A stretch of 64,000 nt of DNA from Chrysophaeum taylorii (GCA_029834535.1 JAQMWT010000598.1:17344-81343), one strand, 5' to 3'. Positions 49,563 to 59,836 are shown, counted from the first letter of the stretch. Translations and numbers: made by a program. Notes: a model not told the origin generated them from the letters alone.

Positions 49563-50933
49563 CTAGGGGGAGATGACGGAGAGGGGGTCGGGCGGGGGCG
49601 AAACGGATTCATCCGGGCGAAAGCCGGCGGGGGCTTCGAGTCCCAGGGCGTGGGTTTTTGAGTGGGCGATGGCGAGCACCTTGTAGCGGCCGCCCATCTG
49701 GGCGGGGTCGCAGAGGCGCTCGCAGGCGGTGATGAGGTGGTCGACCTGGGTATCGGTGATGGCATCGTTGTTGAGGAGGGCCTCGAGGCGGTGTGCGATC
49801 CCCATGCGGCCGAGCCACTCGCCTTGGTCGATAGGACCGTAGACGCGGGCGCCGTCGACGAGGGCAGCCTGCTTGGCGCACGCGGCAAAGTCGGCGTCGA
49901 CGGTGAGGTCGACGAGGCCGGGGTCGCCGAGGGGCATGACCTGCGCGTGACGCTTGAAGGCGCGGAGCGTATCGCCGAGGCAGGTGGTCTTGCCGTAGTC
50001 GACGAAGAGGGCGGCGCCCGAGTGTCGCGCGACGCGTCGAGCGACGTCGTCGACGGTCGCGAGCGCGGTCGGCGAGACCTCGATCGTCGCGTCGTCGCAG
50101 TTACTACTATCGTAGGCGGCGAGGTAGGAGGATAGCGTAAGGGCGCGGCTCGCCGGCGTGGGCGAGGGTGCGAGGACGAATCTAAAGTGGTGGGCCGAGT
50201 CGTCGGTGTCGTCGACGTCAACGAGTTTCTCTCGCCAGCCGCTCGGCGTCTTGACGAACTGGTGCGCGGGCATCGCGTCCAAGAGCTCCTGGGCGACCAA
50301 GAGGCAGGGGAAAGGCTCGTCGTCCAAATCTCGGAGCGACTCGTGCCATCGCACGCTCGTCCCGAAGCGATCGTGGTCGGGGAGCCTCCAGGTTCTGCCG
50401 CGATCGGCGAGCGGTCGCGCGCCGAGCCTCAGCTGTTGCGCCGTACGCAACGACGGCGAGGCCTCGACCATCTCGACGCGAACAGCCTGACGAAACTCCG
50501 GCCACGAGGTCGTCGCCTGCAAGACGTCGGCCATCAGCGTGCCGCGGCCGGGGCCGACTTCGACGACGCGCGCGGGCGACGGCTTCCCGAGCGATAGCCA
50601 TTCGCTCACGAGCCAAACGCCCACCAACTCGCCGAACAATTGCGACACCTCGGGGGCCGTGATGAAGTCCCCGTCCTTCCCGATGACGCGCTCGGCCCCC
50701 GGCCTCGCGTAATACCCGTGCCGCGGGTGGAGGAGGCACTGCCGCATGTACTCGTGGACCGTCACGGGGCCGCGCGCCTTTATCTGCGAGGCGAGCTCCG
50801 CGCCGAGGGGCGTCTCCGGCTCCTTGAGGAGCCGTAGATCCTCGGTCAGCTCGGCGTATCCCACGCGCCCGAGCCCGCGCCGGTCGACCGACACGATCGA
50901 CGACGTCATCCGCCGGACGGCAACGCCCCGCAT
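49563..50933 (-). CDS. NDUFAF7: NDUFAF7/MidA-type mitochondrial methyltransferase
   Basis: This 456-residue protein matches the DUF185/MidA family. The signature GDFITAPEVSQLFGELVGVW lies at residues 88-107, and VVEVGPGRGTLMADVL at about 123-138 is the SAM-binding loop. It ends with a typical KVLAIAHS segment near the C-terminus. In animals and slime moulds the family methylates an Arg in complex I subunit NDUFS2 during assembly. The basic N-terminus (MRGVAVRRMTSSIVSVDRRG) is consistent with a mitochondrial transit peptide. The frame is open to 51140, but that overlaps the divergent neighbour; the ATG at 50933 is chosen. The neighbour's ATG is 28 bp away on the other strand. Confidence 0.9.
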   Translation of the reverse strand: MRGVAVRRMTSSIVSVDRRGLGRVGYAELTEDLRLLKEPETPLGAELASQIKARGPVTVHEYMRQCLLHPRHGYYARPGAERVIGKDGDFITAPEVSQLFGELVGVWLVSEWLSLGKPSPARVVEVGPGRGTLMADVLQATTSWPEFRQAVRVEMVEASPSLRTAQQLRLGARPLADRGRTWRLPDHDRFGTSVRWHESLRDLDDEPFPCLLVAQELLDAMPAHQFVKTPSGWREKLVDVDDTDDSAHHFRFVLAPSPTPASRALTLSSYLAAYDSSNCDDATIEVSPTALATVDDVARRVARHSGAALFVDYGKTTCLGDTLRAFKRHAQVMPLGDPGLVDLTVDADFAACAKQAALVDGARVYGPIDQGEWLGRMGIAHRLEALLNNDAITDTQVDHLITACERLCDPAQMGGRYKVLAIAHSKTHALGLEAPAGFRPDESVSPPPDPLSVISP

Positions 50934-50961
50934 GATAAAAAAAATGGGTTTGTGATGAAAG

Positions 50962-51792
50962 ATGACTACTACCTTTGCGGAAATCGCCGAGTATGAGGAC
51001 GAACACGGCAAGGTCGTGTCGGGGGGTGTCCGGACGCTCGACGAGATGCTCCAGTCCTCCTCCGACGCGCTCCGCGAGATCGGCCGCCAGCTCAAGGAGG
51101 TGTCTGACAAGAAGGTTGTCGCCAAGAAGATGGCCGACAAGAAGGTGGCCGCGCCGACCGCTCCGGCGCCGGTGGAATTCCCGCAGCGAAAACCCGAGCG
51201 AACCTACGCCGCCTTCCGCGCGCGCCTCGAGGAGCTTGAGCGAATGGAAGCGCAGGCTGAGGCCGACGCCCGCGAGCCGGCTAAACTCTCCAAGAAATGG
51301 AACAAAGGCTTCCTCGACAAACCCCGCAAGCCCGTCGCGCCACCCCCCGCCGTGCTCCTCGACACACCCCGCGAGCCCGTCGCGCCACCCCGCGCCGTGA
51401 CGCCCACGAGCCAACCCGCGAAAAAGACCGTCCGCTTCGAAGACGACGATGGTCTCGAGAAGAAGGATGCGACGTCCAAGGAGCCGCGACCCAAGGCGCC
51501 GCCTCTGCCGTCGTCGAGAAACAAGCCCGCCTTCGCAGGTTTTGTCGGCCGGGTGCGCGAGCGCTCCTCTGCCGCTCCCACCACTTCCTCCCCCCCCGTC
51601 GTCGACAACGACCAGACAATGCCTTACCGCAACCTCTCCCGATTTCGCCGTTTGCGCCGAGAACAGATGGAAGAGCGCGGGGAGGTCGACGACGACGATG
51701 ACGACGACGCCTCCACAGACGAGGGCGACATGGCGGGTATCCCCGTTCTCGATGACGACGACGACGACGACGAGGAGGAGGACCACTTGTAA
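50962..51792 (+). CDS. Unrecognised acidic, disordered protein
   Basis: This 276-residue frame starts with a short helical segment (TLDEMLQSSSDALREIGRQL), followed by Lys/Ala/Pro-rich linkers, a KKTVRFEDDDG motif, SRFRRLRREQMEER, and an Asp-rich C-terminus. The VRFEDDD and SRFRRLR pieces recall tails of URI/RMP-type prefoldin-like proteins, but no prefoldin domain is clear, so no family is assigned. Two 14-codon Pro-rich units (KPVAPPPAVLLDTP, EPVAPPRAVTPTS) are tandemly repeated. It diverges from the NDUFAF7-like gene with only 28 bp between start codons. Confidence 0.65.
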   Translation: MTTTFAEIAEYEDEHGKVVSGGVRTLDEMLQSSSDALREIGRQLKEVSDKKVVAKKMADKKVAAPTAPAPVEFPQRKPERTYAAFRARLEELERMEAQAEADAREPAKLSKKWNKGFLDKPRKPVAPPPAVLLDTPREPVAPPRAVTPTSQPAKKTVRFEDDDGLEKKDATSKEPRPKAPPLPSSRNKPAFAGFVGRVRERSSAAPTTSSPPVVDNDQTMPYRNLSRFRRLRREQMEERGEVDDDDDDDASTDEGDMAGIPVLDDDDDDDEEEDHL

Positions 51793-52493
51793 CGGCGCCA
51801 GCGTCACTGGCTCGCTTAGGTTCGGTGACACCTGGCGGCTCAGTGACGCTGGCTCCGCACCCCGTTTGAGAAGAAAAAAACAGAGGAGGTTAGGAGTCGC
51901 ATCGAACGAATTCAGGGGTTTTTTTCCTCCCTCCTTCCTTCTCCCCCCGGTTTCCCATTCTACAATGCGAATAAAATTCGCCCCAAAATAAAATCGCGCT
52001 CTCGTTCGTAGCAGACGATGCTGCCTACTCTAGAGAGCTCCGCTCCTCCCAAGGCGCTGGGGGGAGCACTCGGGGCACGTTTTCTTCCTCTGCTCGCGCA
52101 TCCCTTGTTAGGGTCGGATAAGAAAACGAGACTAGCCCGCGCCGCAACGACGGGTCCTACAACGCGTGGGCTTTTTCCTTTTTTTGCGTGAGGGGACGAA
52201 AGGATGCCGACTTCACTATGGGGACTAGTTCCATCGCGACGATCTCGCGGCGTGGCGGCACATACTGCTTGAGTACAAATGAACATAGCTCAGCGATCCG
52301 TTGAGTATGTCTTAGTACAAACTGAAACATAGTTAACGGCTCGTACGAACTTTCTTATCCGACCCTACTGTCAAGGGTTTGTTTGTTGCTGCACGACTTT
52401 TCTTTCTTGTTATTATTTATTACAAATAATAAGCGTAAGGCGCATAATAAATTCCCGGTACAGTAGTTGTAAAAAGACGGTACCAAAAGTGGT
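51793..52493. other. Intergenic stretch, nothing recognised
   Basis: No gene or repeat recognised. It is AT-rich near 52300-52450, just upstream of the EDR2-type gene. An AATAAA-type string near 51969 may end the upstream gene. Confidence 0.4.
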
Positions 52494-54587
52494 ATGCAGC
52501 AGCATGAGGAGCGCGCTGGCCCCATGAGCCTCCGGAGCAGTGCGATGAAGCGCGGGCGGTACAAGGGAGTGTGGCGGTCGCGGTTCTTTTGCCTGCCCGA
52601 GGAGTCGGCGCGGCTGTCGTACTGGGAGAGCGAGGCCGCGATGGCCTCGGGGGCCAAGGCGCGCGGCGAACTTGAAGTGTACGGCGCTACCGCCGTGGAG
52701 GACTGCGAGCGGCCGTATTGCGTGGCGATCCACGTGTCGATCTGCGGGGCTGTCGGGGGCGTCCTGCGGGTTGCGGGGGTGCCGTCGCGCGAGGAGTGGA
52801 TCGCCTTATCGTCGGCGTCGGAGCGAGACGCGTGGCTAGGGGCGTTGCGCCGGGCGGCGCTCCTTCGGCCCAGGCTCCGGGCCGCGAGCCGCGGGTTTGT
52901 GAAGAAGGACGACGAGACCTTCGAGCCCGACGACAGCCTGTGGGCCGAAGTCCAGGAAGAGGAGTCGCGGTTGGCGAGCGCCTGCGTCTACGACTACTCG
53001 GCGTCGAGAGTCGGATGGCGCGTCGTCGTGAGCTATCACGTCCAGGCCACCGGGTACGGTCGGGTCGAGCCGTGGGTCGTCCGCAAGACGCACGCCGACT
53101 TCCGGGAGTTTTTGGCCTTGGCGGGCGACGACCTCGACGCGGAACTGGACCGGAAACACGGCGCGATGAACCCGCAGCGACTCTTGAGCGCGACGCTCCT
53201 CGGGCGGCGCGTCGAGCTCATCAACGCCGCCCTTCGGCGCCTCGTCGCCGACGCCGCGATAAGCCGCTCCCCCGAGCTCAAGAGCTTCCTCGGGCCGCCC
53301 CCCCTCGCGCGCCCGCGCCGCGTCGATCCCCCCGCGACTCGGACGACCGACGCGTCGTCGATCGAGGGGATGGAAGACGAGTCGTCGAACGCTCCTCCTC
53401 CTCCTCCGAGGCCGCGAGACGATAACAAGAACCTCGCCCTCGTCCTCGCCGCTCTTCCGACGGCGCGTCTCGCGGCCGCTTTGGGTGCCGTTGCGGTCGC
53501 CGCGGCGCACCGCGTCTATTCCGTTCCCCCGACGCTCCTCGCGGCCGTCTTCGCCGCGGGCGCGGTTTTCGGCGCGCGCCTCGTCGCGTCGTCCACCGAC
53601 GGTCCACCCCCCGACTACAAGAAGCGGATGGACGACGACGTCGTCGTCGTCGAACCCGACGAGGATAAAAATGAAGCCTCTCCTCCCGAAAACGACGAGG
53701 ACGAGGTCCCCGCCGTCGTCGACGTCGAGGACGTCGACTACTCGCTCGCGCGCTGGCCGGCGCCCCTCACCGCCGGCGGCCACTGCTGGTCGGAGCCCGA
53801 CGCCTCCTTCTTCCGCGTCCGCGGCGAGACCTACCTCGACGACCGCGTCAAGGTCCCCTCGGGCGCCTCCCTCTTCCCCCTTGCCGGCGTAGATCTCTTC
53901 CTCACGGACGTCCCGCAGCAGCACGTCGCGCGACATCCCGGCGCCTTCGTGGCCAAGCGCCGACGCCGACGAGCCGCGCACGACGACGCCCACTCCACGC
54001 TCTTCGCGGTCAACTTCTGCATGCCCTGGGGGAATCTCGTGGTCTATTGGGCGACCGAGAAGCAGCCGCGACAAAGACAAAGACGACGACAAAGACGACG
54101 ACTGAAGCCGCGCCGCTCGTCCGATACCTCGGACGATACCTCCTCCTCCGACGACGATTCGGATGACCCTCCAGACTCGCGTCGAGCCCACGACGACGCG
54201 GCGCGCACCGTCTTCGAGCGCTTCGCTGCCGGCGACGACGCCTACCGCGACGCGAGACTCAAGCTCATTCCGCGCGTCGTCGAAGGAAACTGGATCGTCC
54301 GCCGAGCCGTCGGCTCGGGCACCAACGCCGCTAAGCTCGCCGAGGCTGTCAAGCTCTCGTACTTCTCGGGACCCGACTACTTCGAGGTCGACCTCGACAT
54401 CGTCGGCAGTCCTCTCGCCAGGCGCATTCTCTCCGTCGTCCGCTCCGCTACTTCTACTCTCGTCTTGGATCTCGCTTTTGTTATCGAAGGCGTCAAACCC
54501 GAGGAACTCCCGGAACGCATCCTCGGCGCCGTCCGCATGCACCGCGTCAACCCCGACGACGCCCCCGTTCTCAAGCCGCTCGAATGA
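52494..54587 (+). CDS. EDR2-type protein: PH, PX-like, membrane and DUF1336 domains
   Basis: This 697-residue intronless gene has a pleckstrin-homology domain (about 15-126: KRGRYKGVWRSRFFCL ... DAWLGALRRAA), a PX-like phosphoinositide-binding domain (about 162-268: WVVRKTHADFREFLAL, NPQRLLSATLLGRR), two hydrophobic segments (about 314-340 and 345-366), and a C-terminal EDR2/DUF1336 domain (about 430-692: FFRVRGETYLDDRVKVPSG, LKLIPRVVEGNWIVRRAVG, YFEVDLDIVGSPLARRIL, EELPERILGAVR). Plant EDR2 proteins combine PH, START and DUF1336. Here PX and transmembrane segments take the START position. Likely a lipid-binding membrane-contact protein. A basic/Asp-Ser insert interrupts DUF1336 (about 525-565). 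Confidence 0.88.
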   Translation: MQQHEERAGPMSLRSSAMKRGRYKGVWRSRFFCLPEESARLSYWESEAAMASGAKARGELEVYGATAVEDCERPYCVAIHVSICGAVGGVLRVAGVPSREEWIALSSASERDAWLGALRRAALLRPRLRAASRGFVKKDDETFEPDDSLWAEVQEEESRLASACVYDYSASRVGWRVVVSYHVQATGYGRVEPWVVRKTHADFREFLALAGDDLDAELDRKHGAMNPQRLLSATLLGRRVELINAALRRLVADAAISRSPELKSFLGPPPLARPRRVDPPATRTTDASSIEGMEDESSNAPPPPPRPRDDNKNLALVLAALPTARLAAALGAVAVAAAHRVYSVPPTLLAAVFAAGAVFGARLVASSTDGPPPDYKKRMDDDVVVVEPDEDKNEASPPENDEDEVPAVVDVEDVDYSLARWPAPLTAGGHCWSEPDASFFRVRGETYLDDRVKVPSGASLFPLAGVDLFLTDVPQQHVARHPGAFVAKRRRRRAAHDDAHSTLFAVNFCMPWGNLVVYWATEKQPRQRQRRRQRRRLKPRRSSDTSDDTSSSDDDSDDPPDSRRAHDDAARTVFERFAAGDDAYRDARLKLIPRVVEGNWIVRRAVGSGTNAAKLAEAVKLSYFSGPDYFEVDLDIVGSPLARRILSVVRSATSTLVLDLAFVIEGVKPEELPERILGAVRMHRVNPDDAPVLKPLE

Positions 54588-55278
54588 TCTTATCTCTTTT
54601 GTGGGCCCCACCCTATACTCCAACAAACAAATCTCCCTCGAAAATAAATCCGCGTGCCTTATTCCGCGACCTTTTCGACGTCCTATCCTCTGCGCGCCGT
54701 CCGAACCTGCGTCTATGACCCAGAGACTACCCGTGCACGACTGCGCTGGTCGAAGCTTTCGACGAAACGAAACGAATCGGTCGATTTGCCCCCGCTCCGA
54801 CCAACCTAAACATCCGACCAACCTCGACATCCGACGACTAATGGACACGTCCGACACTGCCCGCCTGTGGCTGGCATCTCCCTCCTTCGAAGCCTGTGTC
54901 TAGTTCCCTGTCTTTATCGACCTCTTTAGTACTTCATTTTTTTTTCCCCATTTCCATCCATCTCCCGCGTGGTGTACAAGTCCATGGCGTTCGCGCGCCG
55001 GGGACTTTTCGAACCCGCGCATCTAGACAACAAACGGCCGCACGGGTGGCCTTTTGCTCGTGTCCGCGCTCGCGAGTGAGTGGCGCGCTCTCTGGTTTCC
55101 TGCCTCTTTTCAACAGGATCCTCCTGGTTTATGAAGGTGCCGCCCGAGAGCGAACTTATAAGAGAAGCACCAGAGAAATGCGAACTGGGGCTCAAGGAGC
55201 AGATCGGCCAACCGCCTCCAATAATTAATCGCACGCCCAAAACGTTCATATTCTGGGAACGAACCACACTAATAATAA
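54588..55278. other. Intergenic stretch, nothing recognised
   Basis: Contains the 3' end of the EDR2-type gene (AATAAA near 54640). No gene or repeat was recognised up to the Helitron-like end at 55279. Confidence 0.4.
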
Positions 55279-55446
55279 TCCTTACTACTAATCGACAGAT
55301 GTTTGTTTGTCTGTCTGTCTTTAAATGTCGACTGCTAAGAGGGGGGGGGGTGTGGGGAGCATGAAGGATGTGGGTGGGTTTGTGGGGTATGAGGGATGTG
55401 CCTGGCGGGCGGAGATAAGTACGCGGGACCTAGTCGGGGTCATCGC
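55279..55446 (+). mobile_element. Helitron-like 5' terminus joined to repeat R3 (copy c)
   Basis: TCCTTACTACTAATCGACAG (preceded by A) and the (TTTG/TCTG) block match the Helitron 5' ends, but instead of helicase sequence it continues directly into R3 (TCTTTAAATGTCGACTGC ... CGGGACCTAGTCGGGGTC). It may be a ~170-bp non-autonomous derivative. The 3' boundary is set only by loss of similarity to 42884-43055. Confidence 0.6.
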
Positions 55447-55493
55447 CGAGGCGTGGGGCAGGCGAAGAGAGGACGGGCCCCGCCCGTAGGTCG

Positions 55494-55828
55494 TGTGGCG
55501 GCAACTCCCGCCTCCTAAGGCTTACCCCTCTTCTAGGGCCCCCCTTATCAGGGGCACCCTACTCCGTTCCGATGATGTCAGAGTTTTCTATGACATCATC
55601 TTCCTTTTCCGTGACACGTGTCACCCTGATTTCTGATTTCGATTATCCTTGATCATAAAGCAACAGCCGATCCTCAAGTTGAGAGGACCAGGCGCAGGAG
55701 TTGTTTGTGGTCGCGTGGCGGGAGAACGGCCATCCTCGTCCAGTGATCCCACCAAGGGCACGGACGCGATCGGCGAGCCAGGATTCGAAGGCACGCCAGG
55801 TAGCCCCTAAAATTCTCCTTACGCCACA
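55494..55828 (+). repeat. 5' LTR of element E (335 bp)
   Basis: TGTGGCGGCAACTCCC to CTTACGCCACA. It has the same palindromes as D (55571-55600 with one mismatch), and a perfect 14-bp palindrome GTGACACGTGTCAC at 55611-55624 that contains CACGTG. Confidence 0.92.
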
Positions 55829-56200
55829 GGTGGTGGAGGAATACGAGATTCGAGCGACTATATCGGTCGCAACGAACTAGTGCATCTTGCATTCTCTACA
55901 CGGTCCGGACAAGCCGTGCGCGCCCTGATCAAGCGCGCCGACAAGGAATTCCAGAAGGACCATTGCCGTGGGAAAGTTCCCCGGCCGGATACGTTTGTCG
56001 TCGGAAGTGACGACGCGCGATTTGGTGCTAACCGACGCGCAACCCGGGTACCGCTGCCGCAGGCGAGCGGAGTGAGATCGCAACTCACGGATAAGGCATT
56101 GTTTGCCGGGCAGAGACGAGTTCTGCCGCCCACCGTACGGATAGATTTGTCGGTGGAAGACGCACGCAACGACGATATTACGCGTGTCGTGGACGATTAG
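55829..56200 (+). pseudogene. Element E leader reading frame ending at conserved TAG
   Basis: The frame is open from the LTR edge to a TAG at 56198-56200 and has no ATG. It reads GQAVRALIKRADKEFQKDHC and SVEDARNDDITRVVDD. After the TAG it stays open in the same phase through to the gag ATG at 56294. The same TAG is present in D (32746-32748). It may be untranslated leader or part of a readthrough gag. Confidence 0.4.
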
Positions 56201-56293
56201 AAGTTCCGGAGCCGAAGGAGCACGAGAACGACGACGACTCAACCATTTTGGACCCGCTCTGATCTCGGCCGACTAGAACGAGCCAGAGCCGAT

Positions 56294-57019
56294 ATGGAAG
56301 ACGATGATGCTGCCGTCGAGCAGCTACGATATGAAGAACCGCCAAGCCGTCAGGATGAGACGAACGAGCGGAATGATGATGATGATAATGATGATGATGA
56401 AGAAGAGCACGACACAGAAGTTGACGAGGAAGAAGAGCTAAACTACGACGACGGCAAGCCCACGGTGAGACCGGCGGGAGGACGATCGACAGCTCCGTCA
56501 ACGCGTGCAGAACCCCCGGATGCAACGAAAATGAATGAGTTCTACGAAGCTCACTTGCGGGCATTACGCGAAGAGAACGAACGCGCACAAGAACGACTTT
56601 TAAAACTATTAGGGGAAGAGATCGAACGAAAAGAACGGCTACACTGGAATGAGATAAAAATAATGCGAGAGCAACTGCGTATGGCCGATGCTCGAGCAGA
56701 CGCCCTCCAAGATCAAGCAAGCGCGTTGACACGTGAAATAGATGAATTGCGTATGCCGAATCGCCCGAGGCGAGAGAACGGTCTCGAGGGAGAATTCCGA
56801 CCCTCGGAGGTACCGCCGCCCACGCGAACGCGAGCGAAAGTCAGGAAGCCGCGCGACGACGACGACGAGTCGTCCGAGATGACCGAAACGTCGTTAAACT
56901 ACGATCAAGAGCAATCCAAGTCGAAGGAGCTCACCCAAACCAAAATCCCCACAGAATCGAAGAATTTGACCGAAACGTCGTTAAATAAACTACGGGTCGA
57001 AGCCGTCTACCGCTTCTAA
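56294..57019 (+). CDS. Element E gag N-terminal coiled-coil protein
   Basis: The 241-residue frame has an Asp/Glu-rich start, then the coiled coil MNEFYEAHLRALREENERAQ to ALTREIDELRM shared with D, and an acidic Ser/Thr tail with a short internal repeat (MTETSLNYDQ, LTETSLNKLR). It ends with a stop at 57017. The Gag-like helical domain that follows in D is missing here. Confidence 0.75.
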   Translation: MEDDDAAVEQLRYEEPPSRQDETNERNDDDDNDDDEEEHDTEVDEEEELNYDDGKPTVRPAGGRSTAPSTRAEPPDATKMNEFYEAHLRALREENERAQERLLKLLGEEIERKERLHWNEIKIMREQLRMADARADALQDQASALTREIDELRMPNRPRRENGLEGEFRPSEVPPPTRTRAKVRKPRDDDDESSEMTETSLNYDQEQSKSKELTQTKIPTESKNLTETSLNKLRVEAVYRF

Positions 57020-57023
57020 CCCG

Positions 57024-57491
57024 GTGTCACCGTTGGTGGCACGATATGATTTGTCGTCAGCTGACACAACCCTCGGTCTTGACGACGCGCCGGAGTTATG
57101 TGTGAATCCGATTTACGAGCCCCGTGCAGCCGATGACGCCCAAAGTAAGGGACCCGCCGCTGCTACGCTCGATGCTATGAGTTTACCTCCGAACATTCAA
57201 GTGGATGGCACGTCGCCTCCACGATCGATCGACGATGCGTCGCAGAGGATTACCTCGAATGATAAGCGCGCACCTGAGTACACACCCATCGAACGTCACG
57301 TGCCCTTTGGTGGCCAGTTTTTGACAGATATGACGTCGGGGACGACGCCTTCTTCTTTTGCAGCCCCCCCCGACGAACCGACTGCAGACGTTTTTGCAGA
57401 TGTTTTATTCCCTTTGACGATGGCAGACAATTCGTGTGCCGACATTTTTAGTGACGAGGCGATTGCCGATATTCGAAGCGATGGAGGATGA
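57024..57491 (+). pseudogene. Element E diverged duplicate of the acidic region
   Basis: An open frame without ATG. Its LTDMTSGTTPSSFAAPPDE resembles FTTELTSGTTPSFPADPP in the downstream frame, so it looks like an old internal duplication. Confidence 0.5.
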
Positions 57492-59836
57492 GGCCGAGTG
57501 AAACGGCCGAGAAAATGAATACGAAAGCGGAAGAGATGAAGAATCTTATAACGCATGAACTGCCTTTGGAGCTCAGTGAAAGCCCTGGCGTATTACTCAC
57601 GAACGAAGAGTTCAAAGATTTTCAGCCTGCATATGATGATGGCTACGTGATAAAGAAAGATCCCGAACATACTATGAGGGATGAGTATAGCTGCCGCCCG
57701 GAACCGAATTTGGATGGGACGATCAGCATGGATAATAGGAAGATGAGCGTACCGACGATAAGGATACGAGCTCAATGTTTCCTGAAGAAGAAACCGCCAG
57801 AGCGGAAAGAAGTACAATTCCGACCCCGAGGCACGGAGTTATTGGCCAACCGAGATTTAATTTACGTTTGGTCGGAGGTTTGGCAAAAAGACGACGAAGG
57901 CGTCGATGTTTGGATAGACGAGACAATTGAGCCAGTTCGGATAGACTTGGGAGCACCAGTCGCCTACAGGGACGAGCCAGATGTACTAGGACCTGCCGAA
58001 CTGACGCCAGAGAGAGACAAAGATAACAAGAGCCCCAGTCGAAGTTCGCGCCGGCACAGACGACGCCGATCGCGCGACGACGAATACGACGGAGGCCGAC
58101 ACCAATATAATTCGAGTTTTTCGAGTGCAACGTTCGCATTTACGACCCCTTGCGGTCAACAGTTACCATTAGGAGTGACGGTGTACCCGAACACGGAAAC
58201 CCGCACCGACGACGCTGCCGACGCCCTTGCCGCGGCCGCATTCGAAGATCTTGCTCGCCCACCGATGGACGAGCCACCCAACGACGTGCTGACCAATCGT
58301 CGGTCTTTGGCACAGATTTATGAGCAGATGTCGAGCGATGAGCTCGAAGATTCGAGCGAGGAACTTGAAGCTACACGATACTGGGAAGGCGATTCAGATT
58401 CGGAAGATGAAGAAGCTACACTCTGTGAACCAGTGTCTGCGTTAACGTTATTTGACGAGTCGTCCATGGACGACCCACCGTTTATTTTTGATGAGGAAGC
58501 CCTCGATGCCATCGGCTTATCTTTGGACCCTCCAGAGACGACCGTTGGCGACCGAACTGGCTGTGAGCCAGACATGAATTTCTGCAGTGATAGCTCGTGC
58601 GCGCATTCGACTGAAGAGACGATGACCAGCGCGAGTATTGCAGACGACGATTTTACGACAGAGTTGACGTCGGGGACGACGCCATCTTTTCCTGCGGACC
58701 CCCCCAAAACGGTTTCGATTACTACGGATCGAGACACGGATACGCCGCCGGAAGAAAAGGATAGATTTATGAAGAAGATTAGCAGCGTTCTCGAGTGTGA
58801 CGAAGACGAGCAGACGTGGAACCTGCAGGATTGGTGGACGAAAGCTCAGAATTTCTTGCTGAAGAAGCCACCAGAACAACCGCGCAGCTGCAGACTCAAA
58901 GCCGCAGCTGACACGGAACCGATCGCCGATGCTGATGAGGATCAGCAGGCGACGAATGAATTTACAGATGCATTCTGGAAAGACGAAATGAATGATTTAT
59001 GGGAGGGGTCCTTTGCTTCCGTGAACTACGAAGACCAGGATCCCCTACCAGCACTGATTCCCTCTGAGATTGTCTTGGAGGAAGAGCGAAAGCCGCCAGA
59101 TAAAGAGGCTTCCGCGAGCATTATGGCGAAGACGCCAACAACAGATAATACGAAAGCTCAAGCCGCGGTATCGATGCCCAACCCCGGAGATGAGCGATTC
59201 AGAGCCCGATGTGCTCACACTTCGTTGACGCCGCGAGATGGCAAGACGATCGAAGATGATTTGATTACCCTCAGTTGCTTAGATACGGGTACTTTAACGT
59301 TTATAGCCTGTCACATCTACAAGAATCGTGACGGTCCGAAATTCTCGACGACCATTGGTGTCGATGGAATGGCAGATGTTTCTTGTATTTGCCGAGAAAT
59401 GGTCAAAAAGTTGACCAGAGATCAGTTGATTTTCGATGAAGGCGAACTTCCGATTAAGCGCAAGCTGTACGGATCAGGGTTGAATACGACGACGATCCAT
59501 CGTTGGATCGCCCTTCGGGTCGCTTTCGCCGATGACGCCGCTCCCATTGTTGCTATTGTAGCCGATACGAATTATCTGTTCCTGTTGGGAGGGCGCGATA
59601 TACGAGTTTTAGGAGCCATCGTGGATTTTCCCCATGATCGGATCTGTTTTTGTCGAACCCAAGTCGTCTACGGGCGCAAGAAGATTAAAGTTAAGGATGA
59701 ACGAGTCGATGCACCAATCGTGACCTTTCGGTCGATTTACGATCGGAATCCGATAACCGTACCGATTTACAATCATCAACACGATGCCTTTCGGCAGAGT
59801 CTCGACTGGTCAAGACTCGAGTTTATGCTCGTTTGA
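57488..59836 (+). CDS. Element E acidic region and retropepsin-like protease
   Basis: The 782-residue frame has its own ATG. It has a unique N-terminal part (FLKKKPPERKEVQF, a diverged copy of the later FLLKKPPEQPRSCRLK), a short basic Arg/Ser tract, and from about 58129 is nearly identical to D: the acidic stretch, STTIGVDGMADVSCI and LFLLGGRDIRVLGAIVDFP. The active-site loop is D-G-M-A, as in D. A one-base deletion near 59806 ends the frame early compared with D. Confidence 0.8.
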   Translation: MRPSETAEKMNTKAEEMKNLITHELPLELSESPGVLLTNEEFKDFQPAYDDGYVIKKDPEHTMRDEYSCRPEPNLDGTISMDNRKMSVPTIRIRAQCFLKKKPPERKEVQFRPRGTELLANRDLIYVWSEVWQKDDEGVDVWIDETIEPVRIDLGAPVAYRDEPDVLGPAELTPERDKDNKSPSRSSRRHRRRRSRDDEYDGGRHQYNSSFSSATFAFTTPCGQQLPLGVTVYPNTETRTDDAADALAAAAFEDLARPPMDEPPNDVLTNRRSLAQIYEQMSSDELEDSSEELEATRYWEGDSDSEDEEATLCEPVSALTLFDESSMDDPPFIFDEEALDAIGLSLDPPETTVGDRTGCEPDMNFCSDSSCAHSTEETMTSASIADDDFTTELTSGTTPSFPADPPKTVSITTDRDTDTPPEEKDRFMKKISSVLECDEDEQTWNLQDWWTKAQNFLLKKPPEQPRSCRLKAAADTEPIADADEDQQATNEFTDAFWKDEMNDLWEGSFASVNYEDQDPLPALIPSEIVLEEERKPPDKEASASIMAKTPTTDNTKAQAAVSMPNPGDERFRARCAHTSLTPRDGKTIEDDLITLSCLDTGTLTFIACHIYKNRDGPKFSTTIGVDGMADVSCICREMVKKLTRDQLIFDEGELPIKRKLYGSGLNTTTIHRWIALRVAFADDAAPIVAIVADTNYLFLLGGRDIRVLGAIVDFPHDRICFCRTQVVYGRKKIKVKDERVDAPIVTFRSIYDRNPITVPIYNHQHDAFRQSLDWSRLEFMLV

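Noticed and set aside
50962-51792. URI/RMP prefoldin-like assignment
   Set aside because: Only short tail motifs are similar; no prefoldin helices with beta-hairpin are visible.
52836-54857. 673-codon minus-strand frame
   Set aside because: Antisense by-product of the EDR2-type gene; no domain pattern.
55430-55446. Helitron 3' end CTAG in R3 (GGGACCTAG followed by T)
   Set aside because: Similarity between the R3 copies continues about ten bases past CTAG, so the element does not end there, and no hairpin precedes it.
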